A stretch of 8,936 bases of DNA from Pyrodictium sp. (GCA_015662475.1 DQUB01000035.1:1-8936); one strand, 5' to 3'. Positions 1 through 6,230 are shown, counted from the first letter of the stretch. Translations and numbers: made by a program. Notes: generated from the sequence alone by a model not told the origin.

Positions 1-42
1 AGCTGGAAGGGATATAGTCTAGCCTTGCCACCACTCTGGCTT

Positions 43-50
43 GGAGGTGG
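43..50 (+). promoter_or_regulatory. Shine-Dalgarno sequence that sets the aIF2-gamma start
   Basis: GGAGGTGG complements the CACCTCC-type tail of archaeal 16S rRNA and ends 6 nt before the CTG at 57. A TTG at 52-54 is closer but is in another frame, which stops at 82-84. The site therefore supports CTG initiation of the aIF2-gamma frame, unless the sequence has an indel here. Confidence 0.7.
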
Positions 51-56
51 TTTGTT

Positions 57-1343
57 CTGGGTAAAGCTGAAGGTAAACCGATAATCGATAAAGAGGAGAT
101 TGAGGCTCAAAGAAGACGTCAACCAGAGGTTAACATTGGCACTGCAGGCCACGTTGATCATGGTAAGACGACGTTGGTCCAAGCTTTGACTGGTGTTTGG
201 ACTGCTAGGCATAGTGAGGAGCTGAAAAGAGGTATGACGATAAAGCTTGGCTATGCTGAGGGTGAGATATGGTATTGTGAGGGGGCTGAGGAGCCTGAAG
301 CATACCAGCCTAGTCCCGAGAAATGTCCAGCAGGTACGGTGCCTAAACTGCTTAGAAAAGTCTCATACGTAGATGCTCCAGGCCATGAAGTGCTTATGGC
401 AACAATGTTGTCTGGAGCAGCTCTCATGGATGGAGCTCTCCTAGTCATAGCGGCTAACGAGAAATGTCCTCAGCCGCAGACAAGAGAACATTTTGCTGCA
501 CTGGATATTGTTGGTGTTAGAAACATTGTTATTGTGCAAAACAAAGTTGATGTTGTCACGCCGGAGCAGGCGCGGAAAAACTACAATGAGATTAAAGAGT
601 TTATAAGGGGTACATGGGCTGAAAAAGCACCAATAATCCCTGTTAGCGCGCTTCACAAGGTTAACATAGACGTTCTATTGATGGCAATGGAAGCTCTAAT
701 ACCAACGCCTAAACGAGATCCGACAAAACCACCACTAATGTTTGTTGCAAGAAGCTTTGATGTGAACAAACCAGGTACTCCACCAGATAAGCTAAAGGGT
801 GGTGTTATTGGAGGTGCGTTGATACAGGGAGTGTTGAGGGTTGGTGATGAGATAGAGATACGGCCTGGTGTTCGTGTTGAGAAGCCAGGTGGTAGAGTTG
901 AATATGTGCCTTTAATCACTGAGATTGTAAGTTTGAGGTTTGGCAATCTAGAGGTTGAAGAGGCGAAGCCTGGCGGCCTACTAGCAATCGGGACAAAGTT
1001 AGATCCTTCACTAACCAAAGCAGATAACCTAGTTGGCAATGTTGTTGGGAAGCCTGGTCAGCTACCACCGGTGGTAAACACTCTTCGGATAGAATATAGA
1101 CTCTTGGAGAGAGTCATAGGTACAAGGGAGCTGTTGAAGGTTCAACCGCTACGCCTTAGAGAACCGATAATGCTGACTATAGGTACTGCTGTAACGCTTG
1201 GCATAATAACGAGGCTTACTAAAGACGAGGTAGAAGTGGTGTTGAGGAGACCTGTTGTAGCTTGGAAGGGTGCTCGTGTAGCAATCTCTAGGCAGGTGCT
1301 TGGTCGGTGGAGATTGATAGGTTGGGGCGTCGTGAAAGACTAA
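57..1343 (+). CDS. eif2g: Translation initiation factor aIF2 subunit gamma (probable CTG start)
   Basis: This is the GTPase subunit of archaeal IF2, which with the alpha and beta subunits brings initiator Met-tRNA to the small ribosomal subunit. Counting the CTG at 57 as residue 1, the protein is 428 aa (the family is about 410-415). GHVDHGKT (P-loop) lies at 31-38, the switch-I region RGMTI follows, DAPGH is at 106-110 and NKVD at 162-165. The C-terminal beta-barrels end in GRWRLIGWGVV, as in Sulfolobus homologues. Between the upstream stop (15-17) and the TTG at 174 there is no in-frame ATG, GTG or TTG, and starting at 174 would remove the P-loop. The CTG at 57 sits 6 nt after a strong SD, GGAGGTGG (43-50). 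The zinc knuckle keeps only one Cys of each CxxC pair (C74, C90). The 3' end overlaps the PIN gene by 37 nt. The family assignment is certain; the exact start is inferred. Confidence 0.96.
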   Translation: MGKAEGKPIIDKEEIEAQRRRQPEVNIGTAGHVDHGKTTLVQALTGVWTARHSEELKRGMTIKLGYAEGEIWYCEGAEEPEAYQPSPEKCPAGTVPKLLRKVSYVDAPGHEVLMATMLSGAALMDGALLVIAANEKCPQPQTREHFAALDIVGVRNIVIVQNKVDVVTPEQARKNYNEIKEFIRGTWAEKAPIIPVSALHKVNIDVLLMAMEALIPTPKRDPTKPPLMFVARSFDVNKPGTPPDKLKGGVIGGALIQGVLRVGDEIEIRPGVRVEKPGGRVEYVPLITEIVSLRFGNLEVEEAKPGGLLAIGTKLDPSLTKADNLVGNVVGKPGQLPPVVNTLRIEYRLLERVIGTRELLKVQPLRLREPIMLTIGTAVTLGIITRLTKDEVEVVLRRPVVAWKGARVAISRQVLGRWRLIGWGVVKD

Positions 1344-1735
1344 AGCGTGTTCTCTTAGATGCAAGTATACTGATGCTAGCTTACGAAGGAGTAGACGTTT
1401 TTGGGGAGATAGAGAGGGTTTTAGAGTCTAAGCCAAAATGTTTAGTTCTAAAATCGACTCTTGAAGAGCTTGAACGTTTAGCTGCAAAGGCTAAGCCGAA
1501 GCGTAGGATTGCTGCTAAATTTGCAATTGAGCTGGTAAAGAGGTATTGCAAGATTGTAGACTATAAGCCTCGTGAGGGTGAAGATCCAGATTCTCTATTC
1601 CTAAGGTTTGTACTAGAACATGATGATGTAATGCCAGTTACAGCAGATAATGAGCTTAGACGTAGACTTAGGGAGAAAGGCATACCAAACATCTACTATA
1701 GGAGGGAGAGGCACGGGTTAGAACTTGAAGGCTAG
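1307..1735 (+). CDS. PIN-domain ribonuclease (Fcf1/VapC-like)
   Basis: A 142-aa protein made almost entirely of one PIN domain, a metal-dependent single-strand RNase fold. Visible acidic positions are D18 in VLLDASILML, E53/E54 in STLEELERLA, D93/D95 in the EDPDS segment, and D114 in VTADNELRRRL followed by GIPNIYYRRER. This order and the C-terminal 'RRLREKGIP' pattern fit the archaeal Fcf1/Utp24-like branch, whose eukaryotic relatives cut pre-rRNA. The substrate here is unknown. The GTG start at 1307 has AGGTG (1294-1298) 8 nt upstream and overlaps aIF2-gamma by 37 nt. A TTG at 1322 is a credible alternative that would trim five residues. Its place between a translation factor and an RNA polymerase subunit favours a housekeeping RNA-processing role over a toxin. 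No antitoxin-like ORF is beside it. Confidence 0.88.
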   Translation: MEIDRLGRRERLKRVLLDASILMLAYEGVDVFGEIERVLESKPKCLVLKSTLEELERLAAKAKPKRRIAAKFAIELVKRYCKIVDYKPREGEDPDSLFLRFVLEHDDVMPVTADNELRRRLREKGIPNIYYRRERHGLELEG

Positions 1736-1852
1736 TGCACACTCAATAGCAATGTAATCTACCTTTTTAAAGCATGCCAGTTACGCTAAAATACTAGGTT
1801 TTGAACAAGCGTTCTCCTGCGCTCCCTAAGCGTGTAGTGTGGGTGATGTTAC
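1736..1852 (+). promoter_or_regulatory. Intergenic region with probable promoter for rpo7
   Basis: This 117-bp gap has no credible gene. A TATA-like box, TTTTTAAA (1764-1771), would place a transcription start near 1795. A second AT-rich site, TAAAATAC (1786-1793), is weaker. The SD GGTGAT (1842-1847) lies 5 nt before the TTG start at 1853. The T5 run in the first site could also help end transcription of the upstream aIF2-gamma/PIN unit. The promoter call rests on motif appearance and position alone. Confidence 0.4.
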
Positions 1853-2416
1853 TTGTACATTGTTGCCGAAGTTGAAGACGTTGTACGTATACCACCAAGT
1901 CTCTTCGGCTTTCCACTAAAAGAGGCTGCTCTTAAAGTCTTGCGTGAACGTTACGAGGGTTATCTCCACCCAGACCTTGGAATAATAATAACGGTATTCG
2001 ATGTCAATGTAGAGGAGCTTGGCCGCATACTACCAGGTGATGGAGCTACATACCATAATGCTCGTTTCAAAGTACTATCATTCAAACCCCAAGTGAAAGA
2101 GGTTGTTGAGGGTATAGTTGTTGGAGCTACTGATAAAGGCTTATTCGTAAATCTTGGTCCTGTTGACGGATTTCTACACAAGAGCCAGATAAGCGATAAA
2201 CGCGTCTTATTCGATGAGAGGGGAGGTAGATACATTATCGAAGAAACTAGACAGGTTGTTGAGAAAGGTGATAAGGTTAGAGCTAGAGTTGTTGGTGTTT
2301 CATTCCCCACTGAGCCTACAGCAAGACCAAGGATAATCTTGACCATGAGACAGCCATTGCTGGGTAAGCTGGAGTGGGTAGAAGAGGAGTTAAAGAGACT
2401 TAGTAAGGTTGGTTGA
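1853..2416 (+). CDS. rpo7: DNA-directed RNA polymerase subunit Rpo7 (E')
   Basis: Rpo7 pairs with Rpo4 to form the stalk of archaeal RNA polymerase, which helps open the promoter and binds emerging RNA. The 187 aa match the family length. Residues 1-79 form the N-terminal tip domain, beginning MYIVAEVEDVVRIPP and including FGFPLKEAALKVL and PGDGATYH. From about residue 82 follows an S1/OB RNA-binding domain (VVEGIVVGATDKGLFVNLGP, then GFLHKSQISD). The start is TTG at 1853, chosen because the protein begins at the expected family position and GGTGAT lies 5 nt upstream. The stop overlaps the SD region of the spt4 gene, so the two are probably translated in a coupled way. The order aIF2-gamma, PIN, rpo7, spt4, DUF359, S24e, S27ae, kae1 is a recurrent crenarchaeal arrangement. 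Confidence 0.96.
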   Translation: MYIVAEVEDVVRIPPSLFGFPLKEAALKVLRERYEGYLHPDLGIIITVFDVNVEELGRILPGDGATYHNARFKVLSFKPQVKEVVEGIVVGATDKGLFVNLGPVDGFLHKSQISDKRVLFDERGGRYIIEETRQVVEKGDKVRARVVGVSFPTEPTARPRIILTMRQPLLGKLEWVEEELKRLSKVG

Positions 2417-2430
2417 GGTGGTGTCTAGAC

Positions 2431-2643
2431 TTGGCTAGACGTGTTAGAAGAGCTCCTTTCAAAGCTTGTAGAAAGTGTAAATTTCTAGTCCCGAGAGAGG
2501 CTACACGTTGTCCTGCATGTGGTTCTACTGATCTTAGTGAGGATTGGGAGGGAGCAATAGTGGTTGTTGATCCAGAAAAATCGGAGGTTGCTAAACGTCT
2601 TGGTTTTACACAACCTGGACGCTATGCGCTGCGTGTTCGCTGA
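2431..2643 (+). CDS. spt4: Transcription elongation factor Spt4 (formerly RpoE'')
   Basis: Spt4 is the small zinc protein that binds the NGN domain of Spt5 and helps keep RNA polymerase processive. The protein is 70 aa, normal for archaeal Spt4. Its zinc ribbon is complete, with C13-x2-C16 and C27-x2-C30 (ACRKC, then RCPACGS), followed by the LSEDWEGAIVVVDPEKSEVAKRLG core that contacts Spt5. The TTG at 2431 is preferred because GAGGTGGT (2415-2422) lies 8 nt upstream. An in-frame TTG at 2413, overlapping the rpo7 stop as TTGA, would add six residues but has no good SD. The 3' end overlaps the next gene by 20 nt. Confidence 0.95.
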   Translation: MARRVRRAPFKACRKCKFLVPREATRCPACGSTDLSEDWEGAIVVVDPEKSEVAKRLGFTQPGRYALRVR

Positions 2644-3166
2644 AAACTGCACGCTTATACTGCCCAGTTGGCTGCGTAGACGTTTAAGAGAACCCTTCTT
2701 GGGCTCAACTGTTTATCCAGACCTTCCATACCAGCTTCTTGCTCTACAAGACCATGTTACTGTCGGAGATATTGTAACCAATGTTGCTTGGAGAATGGGT
2801 TTACGTCCTCGCATAGCAGTTTACGATTGTAGGAGTGCAAGGCGTGAAGTAGCTTGTCCAAAGCCTCCAGAAGACTATAGAGTTTATCGTGTTGCAAACC
2901 CTGCTTCAACTCTAACATATCGAGCGATGAAACTTATAGATGAGCTTGTTTCTCGCGTACTAGTGTTTAGAGACGAGTTTGCTGCCGTAGTTGTTGACGG
3001 TGAAGAAGATCTAATAGCACTCTACTTAGCGGCAAAATTGCCCTCTCATACACTCTTGGTCTATGGACAGCCTATGTTGGGTGTTGTTGTCGTCGATGTT
3101 GATGAGAGTGTTAGAGAGGCTGCTCTCACGCTCCTCTCCTGTTTTGAACTATACTGTGAGTGTTAG
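2624..3166 (+). CDS. GTP-dependent dephospho-CoA kinase (archaeal DUF359 family)
   Basis: The 180-aa product belongs to the archaeal DUF359 family (PF04019), shown in Thermococcus to phosphorylate dephospho-CoA with GTP, the last step of CoA synthesis. It is unrelated to bacterial CoaE. Family landmarks are GDIVTNVAW (48-56), the VYDCRSARREV strand (66-76), ANPASTLT (91-98), VDGEEDLIALYLA (124-136) and YGQPMLGVVVV (147-157). The ATG at 2624 lies inside the end of spt4 (20-nt overlap) and its SD is weak. A GTG at 2633 is an alternative that removes three residues. A longer upstream reading in this frame overlaps spt4 in a different frame and is not conserved-looking. This gene is a regular neighbour of spt4 and S24e in crenarchaea, although CoA synthesis has no obvious link to transcription. 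Confidence 0.9.
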   Translation: MRCVFAENCTLILPSWLRRRLREPFLGSTVYPDLPYQLLALQDHVTVGDIVTNVAWRMGLRPRIAVYDCRSARREVACPKPPEDYRVYRVANPASTLTYRAMKLIDELVSRVLVFRDEFAAVVVDGEEDLIALYLAAKLPSHTLLVYGQPMLGVVVVDVDESVREAALTLLSCFELYCEC

Positions 3167-3200
3167 ATTTAATTGGCTGGTATTGAAAGGTGCGCTAGGG

Positions 3201-3641
3201 GTGAGTATGTCGGCATCTCAGCCACCCACGCTCGAGCAAGTATTAGAACTTTTAAGGCCTAAGGAAGGGCGTAGAATAGATCTAGCGTTAGGCGAGGGTT
3301 ACGAATCCTACCTTGTATTCGAGCGGTATAACCCCCTCATTAAGAGAAAAGAGTTAGAGCTAATCATACTACATGTGGGCAAGCCAACTCCCGAGAGGAG
3401 GACTTTGAGGAAACAGTTGGCACAAGCTTTTGGTGTTGACATTAAAAGAGTGTACATTAGGAAAATAGAAACTGAATATGGAGTTGGTAGAACACATGTT
3501 GAAGCCCACATATACGACTCTCTCGAGAGAGCATTAAAGTTTGAGCCAGCACACATTATATGCAGGAATATGCTTCCAGAAGAATTTGAGCAAGAGCCTT
3601 TCAAGACAATTTATGAGAAGAAGTGTTTGAAGAAGAAGTAG
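3201..3641 (+). CDS. rps24e: Small-subunit ribosomal protein eS24
   Basis: eS24 is an archaeal/eukaryotic protein of the small ribosomal subunit. With the GTG at 3201 the product is 146 aa, longer than the usual 100-125 aa because of a roughly 25-residue N-terminal lead-in and a Lys-rich tail (KKCLKKK). The core is clear: ERYNPLIKRKELELIILH (41-58), TPERRTLRKQLAQAF (63-77), and VYIRKIETEYGVGRTHVEAHIYDS (84-107 region). The GTG has AGGTG (3188-3192) 8 nt upstream. ATG at 3207 is nearly as likely and costs two residues. An AT-rich box, TTTAAT (3168-3173), just after the kinase stop could give a short-leader transcript starting near 3197, so this ribosomal pair may have its own promoter. S27ae follows after 12 nt. 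Confidence 0.94.
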   Translation: MSMSASQPPTLEQVLELLRPKEGRRIDLALGEGYESYLVFERYNPLIKRKELELIILHVGKPTPERRTLRKQLAQAFGVDIKRVYIRKIETEYGVGRTHVEAHIYDSLERALKFEPAHIICRNMLPEEFEQEPFKTIYEKKCLKKK

Positions 3642-3653
3642 GGGTGGTGTGGT

Positions 3654-3848
3654 ATGGCTGGTAAAGAGCTCAAACTGTATGTACACAAACTCTACGAGTA
3701 CGACTACGAGAAAGGCACTATTAGGAGAAAGAACAAGATATGTCCACGCTGTGGTAGCTTCATGGCGTTTCACCGCTGGCCTGTACCGAGGTGGCATTGT
3801 GGTAAGTGCAGTCATACAGAGTTCGTGCAATCCTCAAAAACTGTATAA
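3654..3848 (+). CDS. rps27ae: Small-subunit ribosomal protein eS31 (S27ae)
   Basis: A 64-aa zinc-ribbon ribosomal protein. In eukaryotes it is made as a ubiquitin fusion; here, as in other archaea, it stands alone. The ribbon is complete: C30-x2-C33 (ICPRCGSF) and C49-x2-C52 (HCGKCSH), after a basic N-terminus (KGTIRRKNK). The ATG at 3654 follows the strong SD GGGGTGGT (3641-3648), which overlaps the stop of the eS24 gene, so the two are almost surely one operon. A second long reading frame runs through this gene into kae1, but its translation here resembles no family. The last codons contain the probable kae1 promoter. Confidence 0.95.
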   Translation: MAGKELKLYVHKLYEYDYEKGTIRRKNKICPRCGSFMAFHRWPVPRWHCGKCSHTEFVQSSKTV

Positions 3849-3876
3849 GAACGTTGATTTCGATAGAGAAGTTTAC
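3838..3876 (+). promoter_or_regulatory. Probable kae1 promoter (TATAAG box), leaderless transcript
   Basis: The A-rich stretch CAAAAA followed by CTGTATAAGAAC spans the S27ae stop codon. It resembles a BRE plus TATA box, with TATAAG at 3844-3849. The archaeal spacing of about 25-30 nt puts the transcription start near 3872-3877, at or just before the GTG start of kae1. That GTG has no convincing SD. Both points fit a leaderless mRNA. The call is based on motif and spacing only. Confidence 0.5.
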
Positions 3877-4866
3877 GTGCTTGGGATAGAGTCTACGGCT
3901 CACACTTTTGGTGTGGGTATAGCTTCTACTAAGCCACCCTATATTCTTGCAAATGTACGCCATGTTTATACGCCCGAGAAGGGTGGTATACACCCTCGCG
4001 AAGCTGCTGCACATCATGCTCGCGTGGCGCCCGAAGTTGTTTCTGAAGCTTTGCGTGTTGCAGGTTTAAGTATAGAGGATATCGATGCTATTGCAGTTGC
4101 ACTGGGTCCTGGCTTAGGCCCATGTCTTCGTGTTGGAGCTACTATTGCTAGGAGTTTAGCAGCATATTATGGTAAGCCTCTAGTCCCTGTAAACCACGCA
4201 GTTGCTCACATAGAGATTGGGCGTCTTGCAACCTGTTTTAGAGATCCTGTTGTGTTGTACGTATCTGGTGGCAATACTGTAGTTGTGGCATATGCTAAGG
4301 GCAGGTATAGGGTTTTTGGCGAAACTCTCGACATAGCATTGGGGAACCTTCTCGACACATTTGCTCGTGAGGTTGGGCTAGCACCTCCCTACATAGTTGA
4401 TGGTTTACACCAAGTTGATAGATGTGCTCTTGAGGCAAATGAACCATATGAGCTACCCTATGTTGTGAAGGGACAAGATGTCTCCTTCTCCGGCCTCTTA
4501 ACAGCAGCATTGCGTGCTGTTAAGCAGGGTGCTAGATTACCTGATGTCTGTTTGGGATTGAGAGAGGTTGCCTACTCATCTGTTGTCGAGGTTACGGAGA
4601 GGTGTCTTGCGCATACAGGTAAGAGAGAGGTTATCGTTGTTGGTGGTGTTGCGGCAAGCCCTGTTTTACGCGAGAAGATAAGCATGATGGTTAGATACCA
4701 TAATGCTAGATGGGGTGCTCCTCCCCCCTCTCTTGCAGGCGATAATGGGGCTATGATAGCTTGGGTTGGCCTTCTAAACTTTCTCTCCAACGTAACAATT
4801 GCTGTTAGCGACTCGGTGGTGAGGCAAAGGTGGAGAGTAGACGATGTGCCAGTGCCATGGAGATAG
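3877..4866 (+). CDS. kae1: tRNA N6-threonylcarbamoyltransferase Kae1 (KEOPS catalytic subunit)
   Basis: Kae1 transfers the threonylcarbamoyl group from TC-AMP to A37 of ANN-decoding tRNAs within the KEOPS complex (Kae1, Bud32, Cgi121, Pcc1). With the GTG at 3877 the product is 329 aa, the usual length. It opens LGIESTAHTFGVGI, the family's first strand. Metal ligands fall at H107 and H111 in NHAVAHIEIGR and at D289 in GDNGAMIA, very close to the numbering known for Pyrococcus abyssi, which supports this start. The ASKHA phosphate loop SGGNT is at 130-134. No ATG, TTG or GTG lies in frame between 3802 and 3876; a GTG at 3799 falls within the S27ae gene. The 3' end overlaps bud32, its physical partner, and in some archaea the two are fused. 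Here they are separate. Confidence 0.95.
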   Translation: MLGIESTAHTFGVGIASTKPPYILANVRHVYTPEKGGIHPREAAAHHARVAPEVVSEALRVAGLSIEDIDAIAVALGPGLGPCLRVGATIARSLAAYYGKPLVPVNHAVAHIEIGRLATCFRDPVVLYVSGGNTVVVAYAKGRYRVFGETLDIALGNLLDTFAREVGLAPPYIVDGLHQVDRCALEANEPYELPYVVKGQDVSFSGLLTAALRAVKQGARLPDVCLGLREVAYSSVVEVTERCLAHTGKREVIVVGGVAASPVLREKISMMVRYHNARWGAPPPSLAGDNGAMIAWVGLLNFLSNVTIAVSDSVVRQRWRVDDVPVPWR

Positions 4867-5522
4867 AACCTGTGTTTAAGGGTGCTGAAGCCTACCTATA
4901 CCTGATCGAGTTTGCTGGCATGAAAGCGTTGGCTAAGAAGAGGATTGCGAAAGACTATAGACATAGAGTTCTAGACGAACGACTACGCTATGAAAGAACT
5001 GTTGAGGAGGCTAGAACAATGCTTGCAGCATTAGAGGCAGGAGTTACCGTTCCAAGCGTACTCTATGTAGACCCCAACGAAAAGCTCATAATCATAGAGT
5101 ATGTTGAAGGTGTAGTTTTTAGAGAGCTTATAGAAGTTGAAGGGTGTAGTGAACGTGTCCGCAAGATTGCTCACCGTCTTGGAGAGAATGTTGCAAAACT
5201 GCATTTAGCCGGCATAGCTCACGGTGATGTGACAACAAGTAATGTTATTGTTTCCAACAACGATACACCATTCATAATCGATTTTGGCCTTGCAAAAAAG
5301 ACGCGAGATATCAAAGAACATGCAGTTGATGTCCACTTGTTCCTGAGAAGTCTAGAGTCTACACATCCAGAGCACCGCGACTGCATATACCAAGCCTTTA
5401 TTGATGGTTATCGTAGTGTTGCAGGCGACTACACAGACAAGATACTTGCAAAAGTTGATGAGATAAGGTTAATGGGACGCTATGTAGAAGCTAGACGTCA
5501 GCGTACTGTTTGGAGCATGTAG
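4830..5522 (+). CDS. bud32: KEOPS atypical kinase/ATPase Bud32
   Basis: Bud32 is the small RIO/piD261-type kinase that binds Kae1 and uses ATP to support t6A synthesis. With the GTG at 4830 the protein is 230 aa. Visible motifs are FKGAEAYLYL (16-25), which replaces a classical glycine loop, the ATP-binding Lys around K36/K37, the hinge IIIEYVEG (87-94), the catalytic HGDVTTSN (131-138), and the metal-binding DFG (151-153). The GTG has GGTGA/GAGG (4818-4824) 5-7 nt upstream. The ATG at 4857 gives the more usual N-terminus (MEIEPVFKGAEA) but lacks an SD at a normal distance. Either choice overlaps the end of kae1, by 37 or 10 nt, which suggests coupled translation of partner subunits. Confidence 0.94.
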   Translation: MESRRCASAMEIEPVFKGAEAYLYLIEFAGMKALAKKRIAKDYRHRVLDERLRYERTVEEARTMLAALEAGVTVPSVLYVDPNEKLIIIEYVEGVVFRELIEVEGCSERVRKIAHRLGENVAKLHLAGIAHGDVTTSNVIVSNNDTPFIIDFGLAKKTRDIKEHAVDVHLFLRSLESTHPEHRDCIYQAFIDGYRSVAGDYTDKILAKVDEIRLMGRYVEARRQRTVWSM

Positions 5523-5564
5523 ATTATGGGGTCGCCCATCTAGCACTAGCTCTTGGGTAGGATT

Positions 5565-6131
5565 ATGAGAGTATACTTTGCAACATCTAATGTGCACAAA
5601 GTTGAGGAGGCTAAACATGTTGCTAGAGAGTATGGTGTAGAGTTAATCCCAACACAGGCTCCCAAGATAGAGTTGCAGAGTGATAACCTTAGAGATGTGG
5701 CAGTTTATGCAGCAGTTCTAGCATATCAACATGTGAAAGCACCTGTTATAGTTGAAGATGCTGGCCTCTTTATCATAGCGTTAAAAGGGTTTCCTGGACC
5801 CTACAGCAGCTATGTATACAAGACAATTGGTGTTAATGGCTTGTTGAAGCTTATGGAGGGTGTTGAGGATAGAAGAGCATACTTTCTCTCAGTAGTTGCT
5901 TTCGCGTATAGTGAGGGTGTGAAGGTATTCTATGGGAGAGTTGATGGTGAAATAGCGCGTGAAGCTAGAGGGTCGAAAGGCTTCGGCTTCGACCCAATAT
6001 TCATTCCGAAAGGCTCAACAAAAACTTTTGCCGAGATGGATGTTGAGGAGAAAAACCGCTATTCTCACCGAGCACAAGCTATTCGACGCTTTTGCGAATG
6101 GCTTGTCAATGAGGGGCCGAGCCACTTATAA
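5565..6131 (+). CDS. XTP/dITP pyrophosphatase (RdgB/HAM1 family)
   Basis: This enzyme hydrolyses XTP, ITP and dITP to monophosphates plus pyrophosphate, removing deaminated purines from the nucleotide pool. The product has 188 aa, the normal size. Diagnostic motifs are ATSNVHKVEE (6-15) for the phosphates, VEDAGLFI (63-70) with catalytic/metal acidic residues E64 and D65, SKGFGFDPIFIP (137-148) for the base, FAEMDVEEKNRYSHR (155-169), and a basic C-terminal helix. The ATG at 5565 matches the family N-terminus (MRVYFATSN). GGTAGG (5556-5561) lies only 3 nt away, so ribosome loading may be atypical. A TTG at 5553 would add four residues. The 42-nt gap after bud32 has no clear promoter. The stop codon TAA is part of the TATA box for the next gene. 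Confidence 0.95.
   Translation: MRVYFATSNVHKVEEAKHVAREYGVELIPTQAPKIELQSDNLRDVAVYAAVLAYQHVKAPVIVEDAGLFIIALKGFPGPYSSYVYKTIGVNGLLKLMEGVEDRRAYFLSVVAFAYSEGVKVFYGRVDGEIAREARGSKGFGFDPIFIPKGSTKTFAEMDVEEKNRYSHRAQAIRRFCEWLVNEGPSHL
6126..6131 (+). promoter_or_regulatory. TATA box for the S15 transcript
   Basis: TTATAA lies in the last codons of the pyrophosphatase gene and includes its TAA stop. At the archaeal spacing the start of transcription would be near 6153-6156, exactly where the GC-rich structured leader begins. The upstream BRE position (GAGCCAC) is not purine-rich, so promoter strength is uncertain. Confidence 0.5.
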
Positions 6132-6134
6132 ACA

Positions 6135-6149
6135 GGGTATCGCATACCC
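6135..6149 (+). repeat. Perfect inverted repeat between TATA box and predicted start
   Basis: GGGTAT-CGC-ATACCC is a perfect 6-bp inverted repeat with a 3-nt centre. It lies 3 nt after the TTATAA box and 4 nt or more before the expected transcription start near 6153. A palindrome there is well placed to be an operator for a dimeric repressor. As RNA it would instead form a short hairpin right after the pyrophosphatase stop, possibly marking the 3' end of that mRNA. No T-run follows, so it is not a normal archaeal terminator. Confidence 0.5.
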
Positions 6150-6152
6150 CTT

Positions 6153-6221
6153 GCCGTGCCCGGAGGGAGCGGGGGCCTCAGCCTAAGCTGGATAAGATGG
6201 GCTCCCGCTCGCCCCACGAGG
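6153..6221 (+). promoter_or_regulatory. GC-rich structured RNA leader upstream of S15
   Basis: The 81 bases at 6135-6215 are about 69% G+C (56 of 81), far above the surrounding genes. The leader folds into one strong helix: 6167-6178 pairs with 6199-6210 (12 bp, two of them G-U), continued by CAGC (6179-6182) with GCTG (6187-6190) around a CTAA loop. That leaves an 8-nt bulge, GATAAGAT, on the 3' side only. A weak closing helix, CGTG (6155-6158) with CACG (6215-6218), is possible. An alternative hairpin, CTCG (6208-6211) with CGAG (6217-6220), would cover part of the SD and competes with the main stem. A high-GC structured patch in a hyperthermophile genome is a common mark of functional RNA. 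There is no tRNA T-arm and no clear C/D or H/ACA box. An S15 autoregulatory leader is my leading guess. Confidence 0.5.
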
Positions 6222-6230
6222 TGATATATA

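Noticed and set aside
1..17. C-terminal end of an upstream gene (frame ending in TAG at 15-17)
   Set aside because: Only five codons are visible, and other frames are equally open, so no gene can be supported.
653..1039. 128-codon minus-strand open frame opposite aIF2-gamma
   Set aside because: Antisense shadow of a conserved gene; no SD and no family resemblance. The same applies to the other minus-strand frames in the window.
1307..1735. PIN protein as a VapC toxin of a toxin-antitoxin pair
   Set aside because: No antitoxin-like ORF is adjacent, and the gene overlaps aIF2-gamma in a conserved housekeeping order.
3063..3200. Longer N-terminus for S24e
   Set aside because: It overlaps the end of the dephospho-CoA kinase gene, its residues are not S24e-like, and GTG 3201 or ATG 3207 has a better context.
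3649..3876. Open frame upstream of kae1 that would extend Kae1 by 76 residues
   Set aside because: It overlaps the S27ae gene in another frame, its translation matches nothing, and Kae1 metal-ligand numbering fits a start near 3877.
6131..6230. tRNA or C/D or H/ACA guide RNA in the GC-rich patch
   Set aside because: No TTC-type T-arm on either strand, no cloverleaf, no RTGATGA/CTGA box pair and no ACA at a proper distance from the helix.
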